Positions 32,906 through 40,303 of a stretch of DNA of 47,219 bases are shown here, piece by piece. The position numbers were made by a program, and so were the translations under genes. The DNA lies in NCBI GenBank assembly GCA_023663505.1, contig JAMPHH010000020.1:1-47219 (forward strand), in the 5' to 3' direction. The DNA comes from Muribaculum sp. GTDB taxonomy: Bacteria > Bacillota > Clostridia > Lachnospirales > Lachnospiraceae. A model generated the notes under the pieces. It was not told the DNA's origin, did not search any database, and saw nothing but the letters and a program-made list of their open reading frames with translations. How positions within the stretch are numbered: position 1 is the first letter of the stretch; every line of letters begins with the position of its first letter.

Positions 32906-34258
32906 TCAGGATAGCCTATCGATAAACTCCTCCAACACTTGAAAATAATCCTCGAAGGTCTTCCGACAGCAACTCGGGTCATGGATTCCGATGCCCTCCG
33001 CCCGAAGTCCGATCAGCGCAAAGCCCATAGCCATGCGGTGGTCGTCATAGGTGTCCACCACACACGGCTTAGGCGTACCGGGGTATATGGTGATGCTGCC
33101 TTGAGAGACGCGGTCTGTCTCGGTGTGTATGCCCATCTTGCCAAGCTCCGTGACAATGGCATGAATCCGATCGCTCTCCTGCAGGCGGATATGCCCGATT
33201 CCCGTGATGGTGGTGGGAGAGTCCGCGAAGGGAGCGATGGCGGCAAGGGTGATTGCTTGGTCGGAGCAGGCGGACATATCAACGGTAACGCCGTGGAAGC
33301 CACGCTTCGGGGGCATTACCAGAATGCCTTGGGGGTGTTCCTGCAGCGTGCACCCCATCTGTTCCAGAATGCGTAGGAACGCCACATCTCCCTGCATTGA
33401 ATTAAAATACACCTGCTCCACCAGCACGGGAATCTGCAGCAGGGGGGCGCAGGCATAGAAATAGCAGGCGGCGGACACGTCAGGCTCGACCTGATAGTCC
33501 CGCGCCAGATAATGCTGACCGGAAGAAGTGACAAAAGTGTCAGGTGCAGGACGCCTTGTACAAACCCCGAATTGCTCCATCATTTTGCAGGTCATATCAA
33601 TGTATGACATACCGTGGGAACCGAGCACCTTGATCGTGAAGTCCTCCGGGGAGAGGCAGGAGGAGATCAGCAGCGCGCTCAAAAACTGGCTGCTGTGCTC
33701 AATATCCACGCTTATGGTGTTCTTGTGAAAACCATGGCTTTGTATGGTAAACGGGAAGAACCCCTCCTTGGAATCCTTCTCGTAAAGAATCTCACAGCCA
33801 AGCTCCTTCAAGGACTCAAAAAGGGACGCCATGGGACGCCGCCGCATCTGCTCCGACGCATCCATATGGTAGACGCCGTCAGACACGCCCAGATAGGCGG
33901 TGAGAAAGCGCGCGGCGGTGCCTGCGCTCCCCACATACAGCGAGGTCTCGGCTTTAGGCACGCTGCCGCCCTGTCCCGTGATGGTTATCGTTCTTGCCGG
34001 CTCGTCCACGGTGGTCTCGAAGCCCAGATCCTGTACACATTTCAGGAAATGTCTGGAATCGTCCGAAAAGAGAACGCCACGCAGGGTTGATGAGCCCTGC
34101 GCCAAGGTCGCCAGAAGCAGCGCGCGGTTGGTGATGCTCTTGGAGCCGGGCACCCTCACGATGCGGGGGGAATCGGCGGCTTGCCCATGTATGGAAGCCT
34201 TGATAAAGGGAACCCGATAGATATCGGTCTGTTTGTCATAATTGGAATCGTAACTCAT
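32906..34258 (-). CDS. aroA: EPSP synthase (3-phosphoshikimate 1-carboxyvinyltransferase)
   Basis: 450 residues. PGSKSITNRALLLATLAQGS, SGTAARFLTAYL-like GSAGTAARFLTAYLG, the RRRPM segment, EPDVSAACYFYACAPLL, LQESDRIHAIVTELGKMGI and DTYDDHRMAMGFAL are all EPSP synthase signatures. It joins shikimate-3-phosphate and PEP in aromatic amino-acid synthesis. I start at ATG 34258 (AGGTGG eight bases upstream) and not at 34276. No other aro gene is adjacent, which is unusual because aroA often sits in an aromatic operon. A family B palindrome lies in its leader. Confidence 0.94.
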   Translation of the reverse strand: MSYDSNYDKQTDIYRVPFIKASIHGQAADSPRIVRVPGSKSITNRALLLATLAQGSSTLRGVLFSDDSRHFLKCVQDLGFETTVDEPARTITITGQGGSVPKAETSLYVGSAGTAARFLTAYLGVSDGVYHMDASEQMRRRPMASLFESLKELGCEILYEKDSKEGFFPFTIQSHGFHKNTISVDIEHSSQFLSALLISSCLSPEDFTIKVLGSHGMSYIDMTCKMMEQFGVCTRRPAPDTFVTSSGQHYLARDYQVEPDVSAACYFYACAPLLQIPVLVEQVYFNSMQGDVAFLRILEQMGCTLQEHPQGILVMPPKRGFHGVTVDMSACSDQAITLAAIAPFADSPTTITGIGHIRLQESDRIHAIVTELGKMGIHTETDRVSQGSITIYPGTPKPCVVDTYDDHRMAMGFALIGLRAEGIGIHDPSCCRKTFEDYFQVLEEFIDRLS

Positions 34259-34281
34259 AGCTGTCCCACCTGTCATATTTT

Positions 34282-34332
34282 GTAGCTGTTCAGAAATACA
34301 TAGTGTTTACGGGGGTGACTCTGAATAGTTAG
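34282..34332. repeat. Dispersed palindromic element, family B, copy 2
   Basis: GTAGCTGTTCAGA (34282-34294) is inversely matched by TCTGAATAGTTAGC (34320-34333) with a few changes; the core ATAGTGTTTACGGGGGTGAC matches the other copies. It lies upstream of the aroA RBS. Confidence 0.7.
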
Positions 34333-34421
34333 CGTATTTTTATAGTAAGTATAAGGGATTCCGTGTAAAATGTCAAAGAGGGCTTTATCACAGTTTTTAT
34401 CACAGTTTTTTCACTTTTCTA

Positions 34422-34450
34422 TTGGAAAAATCGTATAAGTGTAGTAGAAT
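34422..34450 (+). promoter_or_regulatory. Promoter of rubrerythrin gene
   Basis: TTGGAA (34422-34427), 17 bases, TAGAAT (34445-34450), 60 bp before the ATG. No obvious PerR box was recognised. Confidence 0.6.
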
Positions 34451-34510
34451 ACTTTTCAGACAAGTTTTTTATTTTAATCAAAATTTTAATCAAAGCAGGA
34501 GGATTTTACG

Positions 34511-35050
34511 ATGGCAAATTTAAAGGGAACTAAGACGGAGGCTAATCTGCAGGCGGCTTTTGCGGGAGAATCTATGGCGCGCAACAAGTACAGCTATTTT
34601 GCGTCCAAGGCGAAGAAGGACGGCTATGTGCAGATTGCGGCGATTTTTGAGGAGACGGCAGCCAATGAGAAAGAGCATGCGAAGATGTGGTACAAGCTCC
34701 TGAACGACGGGATTGGCAGCACTGCGGAGAACCTGAAGGCGGCCGCGGAGGGCGAGAATTACGAGTGGACTGACATGTATGTCCAGTTCGCGAAGGACGC
34801 GAGAGCGGAGGGCTTTGAGGATATCGCCAAGCTTTTTGAGGGTGTTGCGGCAATCGAGAAGGAGCATGAGGAGAGATACAGAAAGCTCCTTGCCAATGTG
34901 GAGAATGGACTTGTATTTTCTAAAGATGGCGATACCATTTGGCAGTGCGCGAACTGCGGTCATATCTGTATCGGCAAGCAGGCTCCGGAGGTGTGTCCCG
35001 TGTGCTCCCACCCTCAGTCTTACTTCCAAGTGAAGGCTGAGAATTATTGA
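34511..35050 (+). CDS. rbr: Rubrerythrin
   Basis: 179 residues. Ferritin-like diiron domain with LQAAFAGESMARNKYSYFA, EETAANEKEHAKMW and GVAAIEKEHEERYRKLL giving the carboxylate and His ligands, then a rubredoxin-like C-terminal Fe(SCys)4 site: CANCGH and CPVCSH. It reduces hydrogen peroxide to water and protects anaerobes from oxidative stress. RBS AGGAGG. Monogenic with its own promoter. Confidence 0.95.
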   Translation: MANLKGTKTEANLQAAFAGESMARNKYSYFASKAKKDGYVQIAAIFEETAANEKEHAKMWYKLLNDGIGSTAENLKAAAEGENYEWTDMYVQFAKDARAEGFEDIAKLFEGVAAIEKEHEERYRKLLANVENGLVFSKDGDTIWQCANCGHICIGKQAPEVCPVCSHPQSYFQVKAENY

Positions 35051-35076
35051 TTCCCGCAAGCAATGAGCCAAACATG

Positions 35077-35109
35077 CAGTGTTTACGAGATTAGTTTTGA
35101 ATAGTTACA
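35077..35109. repeat. Dispersed palindromic element, family B, half copy 3
   Basis: CAGTGTTTACGAGATTAGTT followed by TTGAATAGTTAC; the opposite arm is missing. It lies in the leader of the 35139 gene. Confidence 0.6.
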
Positions 35110-35138
35110 CAATATATTTTACGGGAGGATAATATATC

Positions 35139-35558
35139 ATGGAAAAGGGAAAATTCGGAATTAGAATGTGTTTTTACACGGTAACGGCATTTCTGCTTGC
35201 ATATCTCGGCTACTCGACAGTGCTATTTCTCTTGGCGGGTGTGGTGATACTGGTGGAGCAGAACGAATGGGCGGGGCGTCAGGTGATTCAGGCAATCTGC
35301 CTGTGTGTTGTGGAGAATCTGGTGAGTCAGTTGTTGGATATTTTCGACCCAATATATCGGATTCCTCTGATTTCCAGCGTCTGGGGTGTGGCGACTGACC
35401 TGATTGGTTCAGTCTTAAGCATATTGGTGCTGCTGTTCTGCGTTGTGGGTATTCTGAAGAACCTGAAAGGCGAGGAAGCCAATATCATCGGCGCAAGCAA
35501 GCTGGCGGATTGGGCATACGGAATCGCGGGGAACAAAAGCGCACAAAGTAACGAGTAG
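35139..35558 (+). CDS. Small integral membrane protein
   Basis: 139 residues, mostly three to four hydrophobic helices: FYTVTAFLLAYLGYSTVLFL, LAGVVILVEQNEWA, VIQAICLCVVENLVSQLLDI and IGSVLSILVLLFCVVGIL, with a hydrophilic tail. Similar to small clostridial proteins annotated only as membrane protein. RBS GGGAGG. It may share a transcript with rubrerythrin, 88 bp upstream, but a repeat lies between them. Confidence 0.65.
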   Translation: MEKGKFGIRMCFYTVTAFLLAYLGYSTVLFLLAGVVILVEQNEWAGRQVIQAICLCVVENLVSQLLDIFDPIYRIPLISSVWGVATDLIGSVLSILVLLFCVVGILKNLKGEEANIIGASKLADWAYGIAGNKSAQSNE

Positions 35559-35617
35559 ACATCATAGATAGAGAACCACAGACACAGAATGATTCCGGCG
35601 AGAGCGAGGTTGTTGAA

Positions 35618-36517
35618 TCAGGGAGCGGATAAGCCCCACAAATTCTTGATCTGCCATGAAAGCTCGTCGTAGCTCCACGCTCGGTCGCTGTTGCTCTGTC
35701 GGTTGGGATCCTTGACCAGAAAACCTTGCTCGTCATAGTCCCAAATCAGGATAAAATGCCCCGTGGTGGTGAAGTCACCGGGGCGCATACTGCACACGAT
35801 AAGCGCCCCGTCATCAAGGGCGCTTTTCATGACGGATTCACTCAAGGATAAGGTTTCCCCCTTCAGTCCGAGGGAAGCCGCACCGTCCGTCCATAGCGCC
35901 CAAGCGGTTCCATACTCCGTGTAATAGCCCTGATTGTATGCAAAGTCGGCAATGGCGGCGGGATTCTTGGAGGTATCCCCCGTGAGACTGATATACGCCA
36001 TGGACAGACAGGTGGGACCACAGCCCGCCAGTCCGATCATGCCATCTCCATAAGGGGCATAGCCCCAGCGCAAATCCCATTGCATCAGGAGCGGGGGCTC
36101 ATCGGACGCAAGGGCTTCCTTGACGTTAGAGTCCTTGGAGAGATCAATCTCCCGCTTGAGATAGACCTCCCGATTCGGATATTCCTCCACAAAAAGGCGT
36201 GCTTCCTCGTTGTGCTCCAAAAGCTCCTTCAGCTCAGCGGGAATATCCTCCTCAGGAAGAATGGGGGATTCCGGTGTATGGCTGAAAAGCTCCCCCACGG
36301 CAAACTGAGACTGCGTGACGAGGGAATATAGGGACAACACGATACATAGGAGAGAACACGCCCAAATAAGGCATATGCAAAGGCGTTGTCTGCGTCTTCT
36401 TTTGATGCGTCGGAGCCGCTGCTCGGTTTGACGCGTGGGTTGATATTTGCTTTGATATCCGGTTTGCTGCCTGCTCTGATTCTGTCTTATGGTTCGTGTG
36501 TTGCTTGTATTTGTCAT
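35618..36517 (-). CDS. Membrane-anchored C39-like cysteine peptidase
   Basis: 299 residues from ATG 36517 (AAAGGGTGAT upstream). A basic, Gln/Arg-rich cytoplasmic N-terminus (to ~46) precedes one membrane helix (CICLIWACSLLCIVLSLYSL). The external peptidase domain begins near QWDLRWGYAPYGDG and has Cys166 in LAGCGPTCLSMAY, His254 in TTGHFILIWDY and Asp270 in VKDPNR, the catalytic triad of the peptidase C39-like family. Such proteins cleave secreted peptides or wall-linked proteins outside the cell. The gene stands alone, without a bacteriocin cassette. Substrate unknown. Confidence 0.85.
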   Translation of the reverse strand: MTNTSNTRTIRQNQSRQQTGYQSKYQPTRQTEQRLRRIKRRRRQRLCICLIWACSLLCIVLSLYSLVTQSQFAVGELFSHTPESPILPEEDIPAELKELLEHNEEARLFVEEYPNREVYLKREIDLSKDSNVKEALASDEPPLLMQWDLRWGYAPYGDGMIGLAGCGPTCLSMAYISLTGDTSKNPAAIADFAYNQGYYTEYGTAWALWTDGAASLGLKGETLSLSESVMKSALDDGALIVCSMRPGDFTTTGHFILIWDYDEQGFLVKDPNRQSNSDRAWSYDELSWQIKNLWGLSAP

Positions 36518-36659
36518 GTGTATCACCCTTTGATCTTGATACACTGATTATAAGCAGACCACATGAGGGCTTTTTGATTTTTTTCTCCTAAAATTCTTAA
36601 GATTTCTTAATAATTTTAATGCCTACTATATTGAACGGTTCAGTAGCTTGATAATTGAA

Positions 36660-36688
36660 TAGACTTTGCACTCAAGTTGTGGTATACT
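36660..36688 (+). promoter_or_regulatory. Extended -10 promoter before the heptad-repeat gene
   Basis: TGGTATACT at 36680-36688 is an extended -10 box; the -35 (about 36660-36665, TAGACT) is poor. It is 55 bp upstream of the ATG at 36744. Confidence 0.45.
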
Positions 36689-36743
36689 GTTATCACTTGA
36701 TAACTACCAACAGCACATAACCACAACAAAGGGCGGTGAGAAT

Positions 36744-37025
36744 ATGACAGACAGTGAAAAGCTTGATCTTCTGCTTTCTAAAGTGGATACATTAGGATCT
36801 AAGGTGGATACGTTAGAATCTAAAGTGGATACATTAGAATCTAAAGTGGATACATTAGAAAATGAAATGCAAGATATCAAAAAGGATGTAAATGGCATAA
36901 AGCGTCAAGTCATGAAGTCTACGGCCGAATTAAAAGCTATGGACGAAATGATTCTTGATGAAGTCGAAAGAGTGCATAACATTATTGACAAACACAAAGA
37001 AGATAAAACAGTACATACGGCATAA
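36744..37025 (+). CDS. Short coiled-coil protein with perfect heptad repeats
   Basis: 93 residues from ATG 36744. After MTDSEKLDLLL come four seven-residue units of the form SKVDTLE/G, then further heptads (NEMQDIKKDVNGIKRQV) and a charged tail. It would form a long parallel coiled coil, probably an oligomerisation or stalk segment; the tail is too short for a further domain. Phage-type small coiled-coil proteins of this design are common in clostridia. RBS GGGCGGTGAG is moderate. No partner is obvious. Confidence 0.6.
   Translation: MTDSEKLDLLLSKVDTLGSKVDTLESKVDTLESKVDTLENEMQDIKKDVNGIKRQVMKSTAELKAMDEMILDEVERVHNIIDKHKEDKTVHTA
36777..36860 (+). repeat. Four tandem 21-bp coding repeats
   Basis: Units 36777-36797, 36798-36818, 36819-36839 and 36840-36860, each close to TCTAAAGTGGATACATTAGA. 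They are in frame, so copy-number change would add or remove exact heptads. Confidence 0.85.
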
Positions 37026-37040
37026 CCACAAATATAAAAT

Positions 37041-37127
37041 ATGAAAAATTGTTTAAAGACCCTATTGGAAGCGACAGGAATCGCAGTGATTGCTTTGGTG
37101 TTGAGCTACATATTTTTACGGGGTTAG
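37041..37127 (+). CDS. Possible 28-aa single-span membrane peptide
   Basis: ATG 37041 opens MKNCLKTLLEATGIAVIALV, then LSYIFLRG and a stop. The sequence has a positive N-terminus followed by one hydrophobic helix, as in small membrane peptides. There is no good RBS, and the next gene starts 14 bases later, so translational coupling is possible. It may also be chance. Confidence 0.35.
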   Translation: MKNCLKTLLEATGIAVIALVLSYIFLRG

Positions 37128-37141
37128 TAAAGGCAGGTGCT

Positions 37142-37495
37142 ATGTATCAACAAACTCGCTCGGACGCATGGGCGGTTATGATAATGGCATTAATATGGGC
37201 GGTTGCATATAGCATTATAATGATTAGCGGAGCATATTTCTTTATATGCAGGAAAAAACGGAAAATTACTTCTTTAAAAATTACAAGCGCGCTAATGCTC
37301 GCAGATGTTGTGTATGTAGGATTAATGTTCATAGTGTTCCCGTTACTATATAACATTCATGAAAGCAATATTATCGGTTCAGAATGGGGGAGTGATTTGT
37401 TATTAGTGATTTTACAAGGATATGTTTTGTTTGTTTCGGGTGTATGGATAATGGTTCTAGGTGTTATATGGTTGTATTTAAGAACTAAAAAATAA
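37142..37495 (+). CDS. Three-to-four-helix membrane protein
   Basis: 117 residues from ATG 37142 (AGGCAGG eight bases upstream). Hydrophobic segments: AVMIMALIWAVAYSIIMISG, LMLADVVYVGLMFIVFPLLY and DLLLVILQGYVLFVSGVWIM. A basic loop (CRKKRKITSLK) lies between the first two. No family recognised. AT-rich, unlike the genes on either side. A clear terminator ends the transcript downstream. Confidence 0.55.
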   Translation: MYQQTRSDAWAVMIMALIWAVAYSIIMISGAYFFICRKKRKITSLKITSALMLADVVYVGLMFIVFPLLYNIHESNIIGSEWGSDLLLVILQGYVLFVSGVWIMVLGVIWLYLRTKK

Positions 37496-37540
37496 GCATT
37501 TATGTATCGAATGCTGTGAAGAATGCTGTGAATAATCAGG

Positions 37541-37585
37541 GGATTGCCGCTTTAACGAATGAAATCGCAAAGCGGCAATCCTTTT
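37541..37585. terminator. Rho-independent terminator
   Basis: GGATTGCCGCTTT (37541-37553) pairs with AAAGCGGCAATCC (37569-37581), followed by TTTT. It separates the plus-strand genes from the converging histidine kinase. Confidence 0.85.
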
Positions 37586-37610
37586 CGTCGTTTGGTGACA
37601 GGAGCAGTTC

Positions 37611-38717
37611 TTAGCGCAGCGGCAGCTCCACGGTAAATGTGGTCAGCTCGTTCTCGCTCTCGGCGCGGATACTGCCCCCGTGGAGCTGCACGATCTGTCT
37701 CGCGATGGCAAGTCCCAAGCCTGCGCCGCCCGTGCTGCTTGTGCGGGCGTTGTCCAGTCGATAAAACTGTTCAAATATGCGGTTCAGTTTCCCTTCGGGA
37801 ATGGTGGGACCGCGGTTGGAGCAGGTAAAGCAGATGCGCTCTGTGGACATGCTCATTGTCCGCAGAACGATCTCCGTGTCCTCATAGGCATAGAAGCAGG
37901 CATTGCGCAGCAGATTGTCCACGACGCGTTGTATCTTGTCCAAGTCACAGTACAGGACGACCTCCTCCGTCTCCTCCAAGCGGCAGGTCAGATGCTTTTC
38001 CTCGAGCATGGGACGGAACTCAAAGATTGTCTGGTGAAGCAGGCGTGAGAAGTGAATCTGTCTTTTCTCCAATTCCACATTGGACAGGTTAAAGCGCGTG
38101 ATCTCAAAAAACTCATTGATCAATTCCTCCAAACGCTCCGCCTTCCTGTGGGCAATGCTCAGGAAGCCGCTTTGCTGCTCGGGGGAGAGGTCTGGACTTT
38201 CCTCCAGAATAGAGAGATAACCCAGCACGGAGGTGAGGGGTGTCTTCAGGTCGTGGGCAAGATAGACTACCAGATCATTCTTGCGCTGCTCCGCCTCCTT
38301 CGCCTGCATACGGCTCTCGCGGAGTCCGGTCTTGATCCTGTTCATGTAGGAGGATATCTCGCTAAGGTCATCGGACAGGGTGATCCAGTGCTCATCCTGC
38401 GCCTGAACATCGCCCATGGCGGTCATGATCTCTCGCACATAATTCCCCATGCGGTATAGCTGCCATGCCAAAATGAACAGCTCGCCCAAAAGAAAGCTTA
38501 TGGTTCCCAGAAGGAAGGCGTTTTGCTCCACCCAATGCCAGAAGAAATAATCGCTCTCTTCGCCGCTCCATATACGGGTATGTCCCCATAAATATCCAAT
38601 CAGCATGGCGCTTGCCAGACCGAGCAGAAGTATGACGGAGCTTCGCAGGATTCTGAAAATAATGTGGTGGGACAGAGAGTTTTTCATAATAGTAACCATG
38701 CCTTTCCGTAATCTCAT
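37611..38717 (-). CDS. VanS-like sensor histidine kinase
   Basis: About 368 residues. Two membrane helices (SVILLLGLASAMLIGYLWGH and NAFLLGTISFLLGELFILAW) flank a short external loop. A HAMP-like linker leads to HisKA with VYLAHDLKTPLTSVLGYLSI, and the ATPase domain has NLLRNACFYAY and GGAGLGLAIARQIVQLHGG. The phospho-His neighbourhood is that of VanS-type kinases. The start ATG at 38717 overlaps the regulator's stop (ATGA); ATGs at 38699 and 38687 are alternatives. The ligand is unknown; no vancomycin-resistance ligase or VanX/Y gene is present, so this is a VanS-like sensor of other envelope signals. Confidence 0.88.
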   Translation of the reverse strand: MRLRKGMVTIMKNSLSHHIIFRILRSSVILLLGLASAMLIGYLWGHTRIWSGEESDYFFWHWVEQNAFLLGTISFLLGELFILAWQLYRMGNYVREIMTAMGDVQAQDEHWITLSDDLSEISSYMNRIKTGLRESRMQAKEAEQRKNDLVVYLAHDLKTPLTSVLGYLSILEESPDLSPEQQSGFLSIAHRKAERLEELINEFFEITRFNLSNVELEKRQIHFSRLLHQTIFEFRPMLEEKHLTCRLEETEEVVLYCDLDKIQRVVDNLLRNACFYAYEDTEIVLRTMSMSTERICFTCSNRGPTIPEGKLNRIFEQFYRLDNARTSSTGGAGLGLAIARQIVQLHGGSIRAESENELTTFTVELPLR

Positions 38718-39421
38718 TTTTCTATCATATAGCCGATTCCCCAGACCGTCTTGATGAATTTGGGGTGCTTGTACGACTCCTTAAGCTTCTCTCGAAGCTT
38801 TCCGATATGGTTCATGACCGTGTTGTTATTTTCATAATATCGTTCTCCCCAGATCTGCTCAAACAATTCCTCCGAGCTGACCACCCTTCCCTGATTCTGA
38901 CAGAGCAGCCAGAGAATGTCAAATTCCGTGGGCGTAAGCTCTATCGGCTGATCGTAGAGTCGGCACTCGTGGGTGGCGTGATTGATGCACAGACCACGGA
39001 TGTCAATCGCCTCCTCGGATACGGCATCGGGGGCTGTGGTATTATACTGCTTGAAGCGGCGAAGCTGCGTCTTGACCCGCGCCAACACCTCCATGGGATT
39101 AAAGGGCTTGGTGATATAATCGTCCGCGCCCTGCATGAGACCGGAGATCTTGTCCTTGTCCTCCACCTTGGCGGTGAGCATAATGATTGGAAACATATAT
39201 TGCTTACGGATTCGGCGGCAGAGCGCAAAACCGTCTAGCTCGGGCATCATGATATCCAAGATCGCCAAGTCCACCGCCTGCCCGTCCAGAAAGGAGAGCG
39301 CGGCGGGGCTGTCATAAAATTTATACACGGTGAAGCCGTCATTTGCCAGAATCATTTCCAGTAAATCCGCGACCTCCCGCTCGTCATCTACCACAAGAAT
39401 CTTAGAGCTGCTGATGTTCAT
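38714..39421 (-). CDS. VanR-like OmpR-family response regulator
   Basis: 235 residues from ATG 39421 (GAGAGGGG upstream). Receiver with ILVVDDEREVADLLEMILAN, phosphosite in LAILDIMMPELDG, MLTAK and ITKPF; linker VKTQLRRFKQYN; winged-helix DNA-binding domain with IELTPTEFDILWLLCQNQGR and YENNNTVMNHIGKLREKL. The family resemblance is to VanR. Its stop overlaps the kinase start, the normal regulator-then-kinase order. A family B element lies in its leader, and a promoter at 39518-39545. Targets unknown. Confidence 0.92.
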   Translation of the reverse strand: MNISSSKILVVDDEREVADLLEMILANDGFTVYKFYDSPAALSFLDGQAVDLAILDIMMPELDGFALCRRIRKQYMFPIIMLTAKVEDKDKISGLMQGADDYITKPFNPMEVLARVKTQLRRFKQYNTTAPDAVSEEAIDIRGLCINHATHECRLYDQPIELTPTEFDILWLLCQNQGRVVSSEELFEQIWGERYYENNNTVMNHIGKLREKLKESYKHPKFIKTVWGIGYMIEK

Positions 39422-39451
39422 GGAAGCCCCTCTCTTTTCCCCCAAATACCA

Positions 39452-39490
39452 TAACTATTCAAAACCGACTTTATAAACGCTGTATATTTG
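39452..39490. repeat. Dispersed palindromic element, family B, half copy 4
   Basis: ATAACTATTCAAAACCGACT then TTATAAACGCTG, the reverse of the core at 35077-35109. It lies between the regulator's promoter and its RBS. The second arm is degenerate (GAAAAAGTTATAA near 39495-39507). Confidence 0.6.
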
Positions 39491-39517
39491 TTTTGAAAAA
39501 GTTATAAAATTACTTTT

Positions 39518-39545
39518 ATTATAGCGTGGAAAATATTTTAGTCAA
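39518..39545 (-). promoter_or_regulatory. Promoter of the VanRS-like operon
   Basis: On the minus strand TTGACT (39545-39540), 16 bases, TATAAT (39523-39518). The 321-bp gap 39422-39742 also holds the family B half copy and the ECF-type promoter of the sigma factor; I see no gene in it. Confidence 0.7.
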
Positions 39546-39669
39546 TATAGCCGCCAATTTGGACGATATAATATAAAGCCCCAAAATTGAGAACCAACCC
39601 CGTAAAAAACTGCGTGTTTGGCTCTCTCCAAATAAATCAGATAAATCGGACTGAAAATTTGACAAATTT

Positions 39670-39696
39670 GGAAACCTTTTATCGTGGTTTTCGTCT
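39670..39696 (+). promoter_or_regulatory. ECF-sigma-type promoter in front of the sigma gene
   Basis: GGAAACC (39670-39676), 15 bases, CGTCT (39692-39696). This matches the GGAAC...CGTC pattern of ECF promoters and suggests autoregulation by the sigma factor encoded at 39743. Confidence 0.6.
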
Positions 39697-39742
39697 TATA
39701 ATACAGAGGCAGGAATCGCTAATAACGCGGAGGGGAGTATGC

Positions 39743-40303
39743 ATGAAGGATACGGAGATTTTGGATTTATACTGGGCGAGGAACGAGAGAGCGATCGCTG
39801 AAACCCAGATAAGCTATGGAAATTACTGTTACAGCATTGCCTATCATATTTTACATACCAAGGAGGATTCCGAGGAGTGTGTGAACGATACATGGCTGCG
39901 GGCGTGGAACGCCATACCGCCCAGCCGCCCGGGAAGGCTGTCGCTGTTCTTGGGGACGATCACGAGAAATCTGTCATTTGATATGTGGAAGCGCAAGAAT
40001 GCTTTGAAACGGGGGAGTGGAGAGATGGAGACTGCGCTGGACGAATTGGTTGAGTGTGTGCCGGCTGCGACCAGTACAGAAGAAACTGTGGAGGAGGCGG
40101 AGTTGGAACGGACGATCAATCGGTTTCTGGGGACGCTGCCTGAGCGTGAGCGCAATATCTTCCTGCGCCGATATTGGTTTGTGGAGGAATATAAGGAGAT
40201 CGCGGAGCGTTTTGGAATGAACCTGAATACGGTCAAGACAACTCTTTTTCGAGTTCGGGGTAAGCTGAAGGATTATTTGGAGAAGGAGGGCGTGGTTTTA
40301 TGA
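39743..40303 (+). CDS. ECF-type RNA polymerase sigma factor
   Basis: 186 residues from ATG 39743, with GGAGGGGAG upstream. Region 2 is CYSIAYHILHTKEDSEECVN and DTWLRAWNAIPPSRPGRLSL; region 4 is LPERERNIFLRRYWFVEEYK then EIAERFGMNLNTVKTTLFRV. It directs polymerase to stress promoters. The next gene starts at ATGA over its stop, encoding a single-span membrane protein likely to be its anti-sigma factor. An ECF-like promoter precedes it. Confidence 0.92.
   Translation: MKDTEILDLYWARNERAIAETQISYGNYCYSIAYHILHTKEDSEECVNDTWLRAWNAIPPSRPGRLSLFLGTITRNLSFDMWKRKNALKRGSGEMETALDELVECVPAATSTEETVEEAELERTINRFLGTLPERERNIFLRRYWFVEEYKEIAERFGMNLNTVKTTLFRVRGKLKDYLEKEGVVL

Noticed and set aside
33013..33728. Plus- and minus-frame small ORFs inside aroA
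   Set aside because: aroA reads uninterrupted with all signatures; these are shadows.
37611..39421. Vancomycin-resistance locus
   Set aside because: Only VanRS-like regulators are present; no vanH/A/X/Y/T-type genes. The likeness is to the regulator family only.
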